DNA of 64,000 nucleotides from Opisthorchis felineus (Eukaryota; Platyhelminthes; Trematoda; Opisthorchiida; Opisthorchiidae): assembly GCA_004794785.1 (NCBI GenBank), contig SJOL01008668.1, forward strand, positions 411,967 to 475,966, given 5' to 3'. A program made the position numbers and the translations under genes. The notes under the pieces are model-generated. The model was not told the origin of the DNA and made no database searches. It saw nothing but the letters and a program-made list of their open reading frames with translations. Of the stretch, positions 8,641 to 20,245 are shown one piece after another (the stretch's first letter is position 1; each line of letters begins with the position of its first letter).

Positions 8641-10926
8641 TGTCAATGGTATCCTTAATGTTAGTTTCTTTCCGAGCTGTCTGACTTTTCTGTACGGAGT
8701 TGTACACGTCTACCTGCTTATAGCAAACTAGCATGGGACATTTTCCACAATCCCTATCGTACAATAAGGTTTTATAAAATAAATTGTTCGGTAGGGAGGC
8801 ACTAGTGTTGTGTTTTGCTGATGATAATGCATAGCCTGTGCGACTTCTCCACTAGTTGGTGATTCAACCGTTGTCCTATACGGTTGCAGCAAAGTCGGAT
8901 GCAAACGTACGTGCGGCAACCCAAATATGTTGCCAGTCGCTTGGAGGCTCATCAGACAAGTTGGTTGCACAGGTCGGAACTAGTTCGGCTTGGTGGTTTT
9001 TCGGCATCTGTGGTTGTGTCAGCCGACCTACACAATGCCATCCAAATGTGTTTCTACTTTATCATATTAACTCTCTTTCGAGGATAGTGTGATTTAGCAT
9101 GAACCCTATGTTTTTCCTGTATAAAACGATAAACAGTTTGCAGTTTTCCTGCGCATTACAAAACAGGAGTTCCTCTACTCGATTGCTATGCCGTTGAAGG
9201 TGCCAAGGATGTCAGAAAATGCCTGTTTTTGTTGCGGCGTACTTTGTGTGGGTGTGAGGTCTTTCGCAAAAAGTTCTTAATCTAAGTCGTGGAAGCTTAT
9301 GCGTTCGAAGCTGGTTCCATAATAGTTTAGTTTATTGTGGACATGATATTTTTTTCTAAGATTGCTTTTTACGGAATGGTCTCGCCCTATGGGAAATCCC
9401 AACATGTGATAGTTGCATCTTCATATGTTCTGAAAGTATTCCTAGAGCAGTTATCCCTCCCCAAAAAGACCACCTTTCCGGGGAGTCTAGAATAAGCATA
9501 ATCTGTTTCCTATTATGGGATGTCAGTGTCAACTCCTCAGAGTCATTTGACGGGTAGTTTCATCCATCAAGTAAAACCATGGACCTGAATATCCGTCTAT
9601 CACGTGAAACGGACAATTTACTGTGAAACCGACGGAAAGGGTATGCGTTTCCCGGGCGACTTTGAAATCTTGCCTTCCAAAATTGAACAACAGCCCGAAA
9701 TTTAAGCACGTCAGGGAATTACGATAGCTCACTCACTTTGTGGACAGGCCTGGTAATTCCTGCGTCTTGGAGGAGCTTACATTTCAGTGCAAACTGTCAC
9801 CCCTTGTTTTACGTTTGTTTTGCATCATTGGATAGGTGGACTCGATGCTAAACTGAACACTTCGGCCTTCTTTGGAATCGAGTGTAGTTTGCAATTTAGT
9901 AAGAGCTGTTTTATACAATGTTTCGCCAGAATCTTTTACCCATGCTGCATAGGTCAGGAGGTTCAGGATTGCAGTTCTAGCCCATCTACTGATGTAGCGA
10001 TGAGTAACATGAACGGAATGCAGCTATTCCGGACGTGGCGAAACCAGCGATGTAGAAATCTAACTTGCCGTCAGATCACAATGATGTTTTTTTCGCGACA
10101 GGCTGTCATGAACTGATCATGTTAGGTGAAGTTTTAAAACCCGCTCCGCAACGGCGTTTGAAAGAGACGCAAATTTTGGCATACTGATTGCGTCTAGCAG
10201 TCATTCGAGCTGTATACTGTGCAATAGAACCTTTCCAGAAAGAATTCTCCGGCCTTGGAAGGTCAGGCTAGTGCTTCACAAACTCGGAACCATTGAATTC
10301 CGTTCTTTCAGAAACTCCACTTGATCTCAACTCCAAGGAAGCTGTTGGGGTTTTGATTCAGTTTCTTAACACCACGATTTCACACTCGCCTCAGTCTGAT
10401 AGCTAGTTCACTCGGTGATTTCATGTATGGCGGTTCAGTTCACGAGTTGACTTGACTTCTCTCGTGTGCGGGCTGTTCCTTCAAAAAGATATTCAGTGTT
10501 TGAAATAATCTGGATCGAAGGATATCGTTCTCCTATGGGAGGAATCACCTCTAGAGTAGTTTTCTGAAGGGCATATTTTGTTTTAAAGGCTTAAGGAAAA
10601 CGCTTTAATGCAACAACCACTAGCTATATTCCTGAAAACGACGTCTCAGTATCGGAGCGGCGTAGTGTATTGAGGATTGTCATGACCACTTTTGCGTCAT
10701 GATCTCTTATACTGTGTAAGTAACTACACTTCGGTAACTTTTTATTATCAGAATCCCTAGTGCAAATTCGGTTTAGAGGCTTATGAATCGAGCACTTTCA
10801 TGACCGCAACGTATGTTTATCTCAGTTCATTTCCTCGCATTTGTCTCTGGGTGTTGTCTTAACTTTTAACAAGCAGTGAGATGACTCTTGGTGGTTTAAT
10901 TAACATGCGAGCTGAATCAAGTCGTG
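8641..10926. other. No gene recognised
   Basis: Several open frames on both strands reach 60-110 codons (for example 9529-9732 on - and 9787-10116 on +), but none shows a domain I can name and they overlap one another. This may be an old element of a type I cannot recognise by eye. Confidence 0.25.
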
Positions 10927-11397
10927 TTAATTTTCAGTACTTAGTTGCCGCCAAATTGAGCCAAGCGAAGCCCTCCGTTTCAGGTCTATTAGGAACAGAC
11001 ATTTGAGCAAAGGAATTCTTTCAGAATTATGTCTATCGGACATAGCTCCGTTTGAATGTGCCACTTTGTCATTTTTACCAGATGTTGCACGTCCCAGTCT
11101 CATAAGATAGCTTTCCAGAGGATTTTGCCCCATATGTAACGCGAAGTATTCCCACGGTTTCCAGTATTGACGGGCTATACTCAACTGAACACTCTCGCTT
11201 TGTTCGATCAACCTGAAATTGCGTGTAGTCGGTAACCAGGGACTGCTCAGTGCTAATCCGCAAGACCTATCACTCACTTCTTTGTTACACCACATAATAG
11301 TCTCGGTTCGTTCGGCTGTTAACCATTTGCAGTTCTCAATTACCAAACGCAACGCAATAAAGCATTGTAACCCTAATTTATCAGTAAGTAGGCCCAT
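10927..11397 (-). other. Unrecognised 156-codon open frame next to element tail
   Basis: This is the longest open frame outside the recognised genes and elements. The predicted 156 residues have no transmembrane segment and a basic C-terminus (LKRRASLGSIWRQL). I recognise no domain. Its first ATG falls at the boundary of the pentanucleotide tail that ends the - strand retroelement, so the start is probably artificial and the true frame, if any, may have been cut by that insertion. It could be a chance frame, an exon, or part of an older element. Confidence 0.2.
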
Positions 11398-11549
11398 TCA
11401 ATTCAATTCAATTTATCAGCTATAAACCGTGTACCATAGGCACAGTGGTTCCAGCTGCTACAGTTTCAATCACCGGAAAATGGGAGTGTGGAACATACAA
11501 CCAAGCCTTGGAGGCGACGGCATGTTCAGCTTGTTCAACAATTGGGTAG

Positions 11550-11894
11550 CTACGCACTGAAGGCGATAGCTTTGATGCACGAGGGCCACTGACTGCGCGA
11601 TTGGGCCATTTCTGCCAATGTCATTAACCACTGGTGAGTTAAGTCTCGGGGTCCCCATCGTGGGAGGCGGCAGTTGTCGGCCCGACCAAGTTTACTGGTT
11701 AGTGTTCTCGTACTTCGTTGCCAGGTCATACACTGTCCACCTCTCGGTCGCTTCCACTCAGCAAAGGGCTGGGTGAAAAGAGCTCTGCGAGGCAGACAGT
11801 ATTCTGGCATGCGGAGTACATGACCTAAACACCGTAACCTATGAAGCGTGAGTAATTCATCTATCGCGGGAGAGTTCCTTCTTCCTAAGACCAT
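11550..11894 (-). pseudogene. C-terminal domain of the non-LTR polyprotein, copy 2
   Basis: The frame reads LHRLRCLGHVLRMPE, then W.RPRGGQ.MTWQRS, RLPRWGPRDL and a final W-rich segment. This is the region after the RT thumb that the same family keeps at its C-terminus. The related copy at 58.5-59.0 kb has the equivalent IGHVIGML and SEWRGSQGRQYL segments. It is one frame away from the upstream RT segment, so a frameshift lies near 11885-11894. Confidence 0.75.
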
Positions 11895-12454
11895 CTGGCG
11901 TACCTCAACATGCTAATCCGATATTCCTGCCAGACCTGACCAATGCTTTGGAGACACCGATGGTCAAACACTGACATCTTTCGTATGTCCTCTGCGCGTA
12001 GGGTCCACGTCTCTGATCCATAAAGCAGTACGGATCGCACCACCACAGTATAAGCTCTTCCCTTGACAGACAAACTGACGTCACGTCGCTGCCATAGGTG
12101 TCGGAGGTTGGCAAAAGCTGCCCTGGCCTTTCCGATTCGAGAAATAATCTCATCTCCAGCCAGTCCACCGGAACTTATACAACTGCCCAGGTAAACAAAT
12201 TTATCTACCACGTCGATTGGCTTACCTGCAAGCATGAGGTGTGGGTTCGGTCCTACCCAGTCTTGTAGCAGCAGTTTACACTTTGCAGGTGTGAAGCGCA
12301 TGCCAAACCGTGCGGCAGAGTTATTTAGGTTATTTAAAATCGTTTGCATTTGGGAAGGATCCGAACTAAGGAGAGCAATGTAGTCCGCATGCTCAATGTC
12401 TGTAAGGGAACGTCCCGAGGTTTCAGAGGCAGGCAGAGAAGTTTCAAGCAGCAT
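11885..12454 (-). pseudogene. RT palm/thumb, copy 2, catalytic box lost
   Basis: The frame continues the RT with SLTDIEHADYIALL, where the expected Y-A-D-D is H-A-D-Y, so the catalytic Asp pair is gone. It then runs NNLNNSAARFGMRFTPAKC, VDKFVYLGSCISSGG, RIGKARAAFANLRHLWQRRD and VRSVLLYGSETW, a good match to the non-LTR thumb order. It is the best-preserved C-terminal RT in the window and a useful guide for reading the other copies. Confidence 0.85.
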
Positions 12455-12455
12455 A

Positions 12456-13043
12456 TCAATAACAAAGTTGAAGAGGAAGGGGAAGAGGACAACCTTGTCT
12501 TACACCACTGGACGTGGTGAACTCAGTCGACAGCTTCCCGTATACTCGTACGCGCCCACAGGAGTTCGCATACAGTGCCCTCATAAGGGATAGAAATTTG
12601 GAAAAGACACCTTTGATCGTCAGACACTGGCAAAGTTGCTGACAATCGACAGAACCAAAAGCGGCTTCCAGATCAAGAAAAACGCGCTGTTCAAGAATTT
12701 GTTTCAAGGTAAAGATATGGTCGATGCATCCTCGGCCAGGGCGAAGTCCAGCTTGGTTCTCACGAATCTGTCTCTCCCGATAATCCATGAACCTGCGCAA
12801 AATAATGCCAGAGAGCACCTTAGATGCGACGGATACCAGGCTGATACCACGATGGTATTCACATGACGTTCTTGCTCCACTTATGAAAAGTGGGATGACG
12901 GTCGAGGAGCTCCATTCGGCTGGTATTCTGTTTTCGTTCCAAATCTTCTGTAGTATGGTTGCCAGACTGTTCACCAGGACCTCGCCACCTTTGAAGAGCG
13001 TGGGGTGTAGACCATCCGGGCCAGGTGCCTTGTCGCGCTTCAT
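12456..13043 (-). pseudogene. RT fingers/palm, copy 2
   Basis: KAPGPDGLHPTLFKGG, RGISLVSVASKVLSG, RQIRENQAG.RPGRGC.DH, VFLDLEAAFGSVD (first catalytic Asp kept) and TTSSGVRQGCPLPL are all readable, in order. About eight residues just before VFLDLE are deleted relative to copy 1, and the frame shifts after GCPLPL, where PLSPFLFNFV would be expected. With the palm loss downstream it cannot be active. Confidence 0.85.
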
Positions 13044-13222
13044 GATTGGAATCTCATGCTGGATTTCGGTTGCTGATGGCGGGTTGGAATCAATGTTCTA
13101 TTCGGGCCCGCTTGGTTCTTCCAGCGGTTGTGTTGAAGGAGACCAGGTGAACTGTTCTTGGAAGTGCTCAGCCCACCGCTCAAGGCGACGATTGAGGGGT
13201 GAAGTGCTGTTTCGTCTTTTTC

Positions 13223-14500
13223 TCATATTGTCTCACTGACACCTGTCTTCTTTTGACCAGTTGATCGAATCAGTTGAAACAGGGCGCGGCTGTTGTCTGC
13301 AGCGAAAGCCTTCTCCATCTGCTTGGCCTTCGAAATCCACCAGCGTTCTCTGTCATTCTTCAAACTCCTGATTATCCGGTGCTTGAGGGATCTGCCTGCG
13401 CCATCATAGTCGCTAGTTGTTGGTATGGCCCTTCTAGCAGCAATGAGGTCTGCTGATCTCGAAGATATCCAGTGTTCATTGAGTCGAGTGTGATGGGCTG
13501 GACAAACAGTTCTGAAATCTGAGAGCATTGCTTCTTTAACTCGCCTCCATTCACCCTCCAAGCAATCTTCGTCGTCCACATGGCTGTGCGTTTCCAGTAG
13601 CTTTCTAGCCAGATCAGCTCGATACTCTTCAGCTACTGAGACTTGTCGAAGTTGATGAACGGAGCTGCTCTCTTTCGGCACGCGTAGTGCTGACGGAAAT
13701 CGCAGTGCTAATCGAGCCTGCACGATGAAATGATCAGAGTCAAGCTGCATACACCAAAATTATCGAAAATATTTATTTGACGCTCTCCATCGGTAACTGA
13801 TAGCCACATGATTCAACTGAGTCCATGACTGTCTTGCGGTTGGTGGCCTCAAAGTTACTCTGTGTGAGCGTGTGTGTTAGAAATTCGTACAGGCCAGGAA
13901 CAGACGATGATCTGCACACAACTGAAGAAGTCGCTCCCCATTATCCGTACGCTCAGCATTGACTTCAAATGTGCCACCTAACTGTGCTTCTTCCGGGCTT
14001 ATTCGTCCAACTTTGGCATTCATATAACCCGCCAGCATCACTATATCCGTTCTTCCTGCTGGCCGAGGCAGTCTTGACAGATCTTGATAAAACCCGTCCT
14101 CAGTCTCAGAACTGCAGTCTGTTGGAACGTATACTCATACGACAGATAAACACGGTTTACCGCATCGACCTGAATTGATCTTAATTGAGCGAGATAACCA
14201 CACAGCGCAAAGACGACTGTTTACTGGGGTTCAGTCCAGTAAGGCACTTTCAGCCTTGGGGCTGTGTGCAACTCTCACACCGTAGATACCACGAGCCATT
14301 GCATCAGGATTACTGGATACCTGAAGAGTGAAATGTGGAACATCTGAGCTCATCCTAAGCAGTTTGAGGTGCACAACCGAAGTGAGGTCTTGTATGCGTG
14401 TTACGGGGAGGGAAAGCCAGGTTTCAACCTGTTGACCAATTTGACATAGAGTACGGACATTAAAGACTGCAACGTGGATCAGATCTTTTGAGGTTAGTAG
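13223..14500 (-). pseudogene. APE-type endonuclease and linker, copy 2, broken
   Basis: On the - strand the endonuclease starts near 14500 with HVAVFNVRTLCQIGQQ, lacks the part that should hold the SETRIQ glutamate (only VTRIQD is left), and continues with VNSRLCAV, VYVPTDCSSET, RTDIVMLAGYMNAKVG, RTDNGERLLQL and LDSDHFIVQA (Ser-Asp-His box). AGYMNA stands where AGD.NA is expected (codons at 14018-14029), so the catalytic Asp has become Tyr. Several stops interrupt the frame. The linker (13750-13223) is a long open frame rich in Arg/Lys ending KKTGVSETI. Confidence 0.82.
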
Positions 14501-14699
14501 GTGATTATTTTGGTTTATTTTTCTGGGCGATGGTTTGGACACAGAACATTGGGTCGGAGACTGGCAGGTGGGTTGATCGCACTGCATCGTTCGATGGGTG
14601 GGGAGGGGGTGTAGGGTAAGGCCGGTGAACGAAGAGCTGCAAGGGCGAATGATACTTCTCTCTTGCCCAAACCAAAGAAGGGGGTTTGGTAGAGGTACC

Positions 14700-14900
14700 C
14701 CACCTTTTGCCTTTGACTCAAAAGTCTGACCCACAAGGCAATGGGAGGATGTAGTGTTTTGTTTGTGGACCCTGCCCCTAGCCTCTGACTCAAGGGTCTG
14801 AACCGCGAGACAGCGGTTGTTAGGGTTTTCTTGGGGGACCCTTCCCGGAGCCAATGACTCAACAGTCTGACTTACTTGGCTGTAGGGACCAGCCAGGCCC
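14700..14900 (-). promoter_or_regulatory. Tandem 5' units with TGACTCA cores
   Basis: Three successive units of about 70 bp each contain TGACTCA on the + strand (14714-14720, 14786-14792, 14855-14861), followed by a GTCTGA block. TGACTCA is the AP-1 type binding palindrome (TGAGTCA on the other strand). Tandem 5' monomers with transcription-factor sites are typical promoters of non-LTR elements. The repeat is seen directly; a promoter role is inferred. Confidence 0.55.
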
Positions 14901-15400
14901 GAGGGTGCCGGGAGCAGGGCATTACTGTCTCACTCCTGATGCGGCTGCGCACAGCAGATGCCTTTTGAGCAGCACCGGGCTCTTTGGTTTTAAAAGTATT
15001 TCGACCGTATTGAATAATGCGCTGGCGGTCACGGTCAACCATTGGGCGATCGGAGTGTGCGGTTTTTGGGGCCGACCTTTCCTAACCCGTCCTTCTTCGG
15101 GGGAAGGCAGCATCGCTGCTTCCATAACTATGGACATGCTGGTCGCCTGGGGGAAACGCCTTACTACCTTCACACTCCAATCGCAGAGGACAGTACGACT
15201 TTACCTCCAGACCGCCTCGTAATACGATTTCTCGCAGTACGGGGGTTCGCTGTTCTTCGTCTCGCTGCTGCCCATTGGCCTTCCTGGCATGGTTGAACCT
15301 TTAAGAACTTAGTACCGTCCAGTATAGCCCGCAGGATCATTCCAGCACAGAAGCTGGGGCCGGGAAGTAGGCCCATTTGTGTGCCACACTACATCATTCG

Positions 15401-17714
15401 TTTGCAACTTCAGCCGTAAAGTGGTCGATGTTCTTAAACTCCAAGCCTATTCTGTTCCTGTAGCCAGAAAGGTCTACCGCAGTTTACTGTGTTCGGGTGA
15501 GCAGTACGCACAACCAAACCGACAAACAAAACACAGCTCAAAATGTATGGTCTGATGTATCAAACCCTGTGTGTTCCTCACGTTACCGGTTGCTGGTGGA
15601 TGATGTAAGCACAACTCCAGAGGGCTAATATGATGAGGCAATACGTTGGAGCGATAATTCTCCTGGTGTGTGAACTAGTTGGCATGCATCACAGCATCCT
15701 CAATAGGTTTTACTCAAAAGTCCCAGCATTTCTGATTATGAATCGCAGATCAGATTCTTCTGGATTTGATTGTTTCCGGGTGTTTGTTGGTCTGAGATAA
15801 GTAGATTCTTATCGCCAAGGACTTGCATTTCGGCATGCTTGTCACATCGAACTTACTAGTGATTTCAGTATCACTCAATTTGGTTGTTTATCAATGATTT
15901 GTTGTGCCAGCCTGCGTTCTGTAGGGACGGTGTGACCACCAGTGAATAGTTGAGACGTGTTCTCCATCATTCCGGTTGGTGTATTTTGATTTGCAGGGGA
16001 CAAGTGACTAATAGAACTCTGGATGGATAGCTCAAAAATTACGCTCGGAATCATCCTCTCGGTATCTTCTAGTGGAATGACAAAAGTGAGCAGCTATGTG
16101 GAAGTTGACAAGTCAGAAGAAATAAGTTAGGTGTTTCAGTCAACTGGAAAGGGTTTGGCGCCCATCAGGAAATCGCCGTTTCAGAAAAGTTTGGGAGACA
16201 ATCATTGAAGCCGTTGCTGGACGACGTTTCGCTTTTGACATAAAACCCTCGCCAAACCAATCTGCCATGGTCATCGGGTGTGAGGGTTGATTGAGAACCA
16301 TTCAACTAAGTAATCACTTCCCAACCTCAAACAATACTACACACCCATCCGTACTGTAATTTTAGACCACAGGATTGAGATGAAATTATTGGTAGTGCGA
16401 CAAAATTGCCGTGGTTCGAGACTTGGTTCTTTTTTCATATAAATTCCTGTTACCTTCGAATTTCACTGCCCGAAAATCCTCAACCTCCCAATACAAGGTA
16501 AATACCGGTGATCTGCTACCCGCATATAAGTTAAAAACCCCTAAGGCTTACAAGGATCTGCAGATCGCGTCTGATCTTCTCATGAGTTGTTCTCAGGACT
16601 GGTCTCTGCCGCTTACAGTTTAGGAGGCAAAATTTTCTCTCATCCACACATTAATGGAAATATTTACCACCTTTCTTTTGTGAATACACAATGTTCCATG
16701 TTGTAAATTTTATCCAAGGATGTTTTTAGATACCTAAATCCCAACTCCTGTTTGCTGCCTGCTACAGGTTTTCGGTGCACCCTATTTACCTACATGACGC
16801 AATGCCTTGGTAATGTTACCCTTGTTATGAGCTTACGCCTCTTAACTGGATACAGTTTGTATGTACCTCTGTCTATCAGCATGACCCGTATCTATTTTTA
16901 CGTTTCCAGCACGTTACTTAAGCCTCGCCGCAGTATACTATCTGTACAATAAGAAACACCGTTCTGGAACATGACACTTTTCTATACTTCAAGTATTACT
17001 CATGAGAAATTTGTAAGACAGCCGGTCTATTTGGATTCTAGCTATAAAGGCTGCACACAGTCACAGCTTATTTTAATCCCCACGACACGCTTCCTGCTCC
17101 AACCATATGTCTGAGAGCAAGATGCCACCCCCACTTAAAATATGGTGTTGTATTCCCACTTCCGCTGTTCAGCGGAATATGGACGTACGGACAACAATTT
17201 ACTAGCAGAATGCGCTAGCATCTCTAGACTAGCCACTAGACTCAGTCCCACGATAAAAAGTTGCATTACACCACATATAACAGACACCAGTCAGTTGGTC
17301 AATCCAAGCGAATCGTTTCGCGCCATCTGCAGATTTGCGCGAGGATTGCGAAGAAACCTTGTTTTCTTTGATTGATCGTCTTGGTTAATATACCACAACT
17401 TTATATTAACTGGAATATACCCACAGGTGGATTGAGAACACTCGTTTGAGTGCAAGAATCCTTTTTGACACCTGGTGATCAGGCTGTGACATATACATCA
17501 GTAAATCTAAACCCGTCAACATACAAATGTGTGCATGATCAAAAAATATCCAATCAGATGTCACAAAGACCAGAGACGTGATTATGGGCCGGGCGGAGGA
17601 TCGTATTGTCCAACGTTAGGTCATGAAGGTTGATCAGTTGGTCTTGTAATGTTCCCCCATTTAATGACAGCCGAGTCATTGTAAACAAAGAATTTGTATC
17701 GGATGCTTCTGAAA
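15401..17714. other. No gene recognised
   Basis: There are only short, unconvincing frames on both strands. The right part may contain the decayed end of the Penelope-like remnant that follows, but no motif can be named. Confidence 0.3.
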
Positions 17715-18790
17715 TCACAACTCAGGCCTGCGAGTTCTGATTGCCGCGACTTCTGCGGTGACTAACACTTTAATCCTGGATATTCGCGGCAACTTCAGAT
17801 CAACTTTGTAGATAACAACAAATGCTGCAGTAGGATCCACATGGTGTCCTCTTTCTATACTATGGGCTAGAATAGTTCTGAACGCTTTCAGGCAGCCACA
17901 GGGCATATGTCCTTGTATGCGTTTAGTCATCATTCTCGTCCCCCGTCTGGTGTACCGATCATCACAGGAACAAGCAAACTGATAGAAACCCATAGAGGTG
18001 ACCTGACAAACTAGTGTATCGGATAGCTAGCTGGTAAACGTCAAATGGGGACAGCCAGCCTCAAATCCCTGTTTAAATATCCTTCTGTGTAAATATCTGA
18101 CTGAATAAATGGCTTTTTTAGTCACCGGTGCATTGGCTTCCTTGACAATTCCTGGTTGGGCGTCTTTGGTTCAGATGGCTCCAATTTTCCCGAGCACCTA
18201 TGAGGCCAGCCGGTATTACCAAGCACCTAAAAAAACAAGGCAACTTCTGGCAACGTATTTCCTGTATATATTTTGTTCCACAGACCAAGTGGGAACGTAC
18301 AAATTGCGATTGATTCCTAGCAGTGCAAAGCTGAAGAACTTAGCATACAGTCCGATCCATGTTCGCTTTCTGTAAAAGCTGATGAGTATGCTTCCACCTG
18401 ACCATCTTTGAAGTAGTACCTCTCTAAATGCCAGTTTGTCCTTCCGTTCCATTCACCATGTGGAGGTTATCGAAGGGTGAGCTTTATTAAATATCCTCGG
18501 AATATCCATAGGATCCCTGTTCCTGTCGCATGTTAGAAACTTGTCATCCTTATATCCAAGATAGGGCTGCAAGGATGACGTTCAAAAGTGACGTGTCTTC
18601 CGTCTTAGCCATAAAGACGCTGGCTAGCATAGGACTAACAGGAGGCCAGGGACTATCCCACCAATTTGGCGATAATAGTTACATTCATGGTATAGCGCAA
18701 AAGAAGTTCCAGGAGTCCCGTATGAGTTTCATTTATTTGTATGGTCTCACCCAAATGCACATGAGTAGGGACTGAAAAGCCGACCAAATA
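17715..18790 (-). mobile_element. Penelope-like retroelement remnant (RT plus GIY-YIG)
   Basis: Reading down from 18790 on the - strand, in changing frames: an RT palm stretch resembling the Penelope 'YRQ.DG..MG.P.SP.LA..FMAK' block (about 18700-18580), then RKDKLAF.EVLLQRW.GGS and FYRKRTW.GLY (18452-18300), a linker, then SMGFYQFACSCDDRYTRR, TKRIQGHMP, AHSIERGHHVDP.AAFVVIY and RTRRPEL (17993-17715). The last part is the GIY-YIG endonuclease domain typical of Penelope-like elements; the YIG is YTR here. Frame changes and stops show it is dead. The N-terminal half was not recognised. Confidence 0.75.
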
Positions 18791-19239
18791 AAACATGGTT
18801 TTGTTCGACAGTCTTGCCTACTTCTAGCGAATCCAAATATCTCGTAGGCTATGTTGAGCATCGGTTGTCGGGCACCGGTTTGCGAACAGTGCACATTCGT
18901 TGATCTAGAGTGTGCTGGGGAGACATGCTCCTATAAAGAATCGGGCGTAAGGAGAATCCAAATTTGTGAACCTCGGGAAAGGAAAAGAAACGTAGCCTAA
19001 TTGGATATTTGGGTAAATGGCAAATGAAGATATGTCCCTCCTACTGGCTACAAGTTCTAAGAACCGATGTTTTCACTGAACGAGTATCATGAGTGGTTCG
19101 TACTCAGTACTATAAACTATAAAACAGAGTACTAAGCATGGTTGGATCCGAAAAGAACTTCTTTTCAAAGGCGGGTTGGTTTCTGAACTAAGTACTAGTA
19201 TGCCCAGTTCAGTTGATACGGCACATATGGCCAAACATA

Positions 19240-19500
19240 ATTCCAGTCCCACTATCTAGTTCCAACGGACAAACTGCCAAGCTCCACCACCAATTTTTGT
19301 GTGTATTCATGAGTATGGTCGTGCCGAACATTACACGTTAGTTGTTCTACAAAGCGTTTGTGGGACAGAATTCTAGAACACATCCCCAAGTACATGAGTG
19401 GCGATTGTAAGCAGCGGAGCTCAAAGGAAACTGCGTCACATCTGGCCGAAAACGGTCATGTCATAGACAATCAGCACGCTTTCGAAGTCTAATGTCGGAT
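19240..19500 (+). mobile_element. Second Penelope-like fragment, GIY-YIG end
   Basis: On the + strand a decayed CVYS...GAEHYT stretch is followed by KRLWDRILEHIPKYM and ASHLAENGHVIDNQHAFEV (about 19340-19490), which align with the GIY-YIG region of Penelope-like elements (R..RI.EH.P and H....GH..D...F.V). It lies on the opposite strand to the remnant 450 bp away and differs in sequence, so it is a separate insertion. No RT part was found. Confidence 0.6.
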
Positions 19501-20094
19501 ATCTCTTAACCTGTAATAACTGGCACGGTTTCGACTACTATCACGGGGTTGCGCTTTTGCCGGAGTTGTGTGTATCTTCTACTGGTTCTTACATAATCAA
19601 AGTAGACAGCCAATCGGAAGTAAAAGGCAATCACAGGTTTGTTCGCAAATTCAAAATCTTCTGTGTCTAAATGGTTGGTTGAATAGTGTCTAGAGTGTGA
19701 AATGAAGCGAAGTTCAGTGATAGAGCAGTTGTCGGTCACTCGTGTATGTCGCATCCAGTAGGGTGACAAACGCTAACTGTAAAGCATGTGTCAATGAGGT
19801 CACTTTATGTTCGTTGAGCGCTACGGTGTTGGTGGTGCACAATATTCGGATGCAAGTCTTGCGCGGCAGTTGAGCTGAAATGGTAAATGAGGTTTATTGC
19901 TGTGCTGGCATCTGCTTGGCATTCTGTCTTCTGCTAAAATATCTCTAATGCGCATTTCCATCACCCACTCTTAGGCAGCCAAAAAGCGGGGTGCTCAGGT
20001 GACCGCGCTTGTAACGCTCTCTTGTTTCTTCAAAACTGCAACCTGGCTTACAAGTTTGCGTTCCGTTCCGCCACAACGCAGGCGAAGAGAACAG

Positions 20095-20245
20095 ATGACT
20101 GTTCAGGGTTTTCATCGACCTTATGAGTAGTGTTTAATTATAATTCGATATCTTGCATATCCAACCAACTGAAAAATGGGGCAAACTCTACAGCACATCC
20201 AGTTGAATCATATTGTGGAAGAGAGTTCCAGATGAATATCAGCTG
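20095..20245 (+). repeat. Fragment of the ~300-bp dispersed repeat family
   Basis: GTTTTCATCGACCTTATGAGTAGTG matches the hairpin-arm block of the insert at 1592-1970 (about 1681-1699) and the block at 40.5 kb. AGCACATCCAGTTGAAT further on also recurs at 35.7 kb. It is short and truncated on both sides. Confidence 0.5.

Larger units (their letters stand above)
11396..15400 (-). mobile_element. Nearly full-length non-LTR retrotransposon, copy 2
   Basis: Read on the - strand from about 15400 down: a GC-rich 5' region, three tandem 5' units of about 70 bp (14700-14900), an APE-type endonuclease (about 14500-13700), a linker (13750-13223), RT (13043-11885), a C-terminal domain (11894-11550), a short 3' UTR, and an ATTCA pentanucleotide tail on the + strand at 11396-11412. 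This is the layout of an RTE/jockey-type element that nicks target DNA and primes reverse transcription there. The 3' UTR shares GTGA..GAAACTGT.GCAGCT with the 3' end of copy 1. Frameshifts, stops and catalytic losses make it inactive. The 5' boundary is approximate. Confidence 0.82.
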
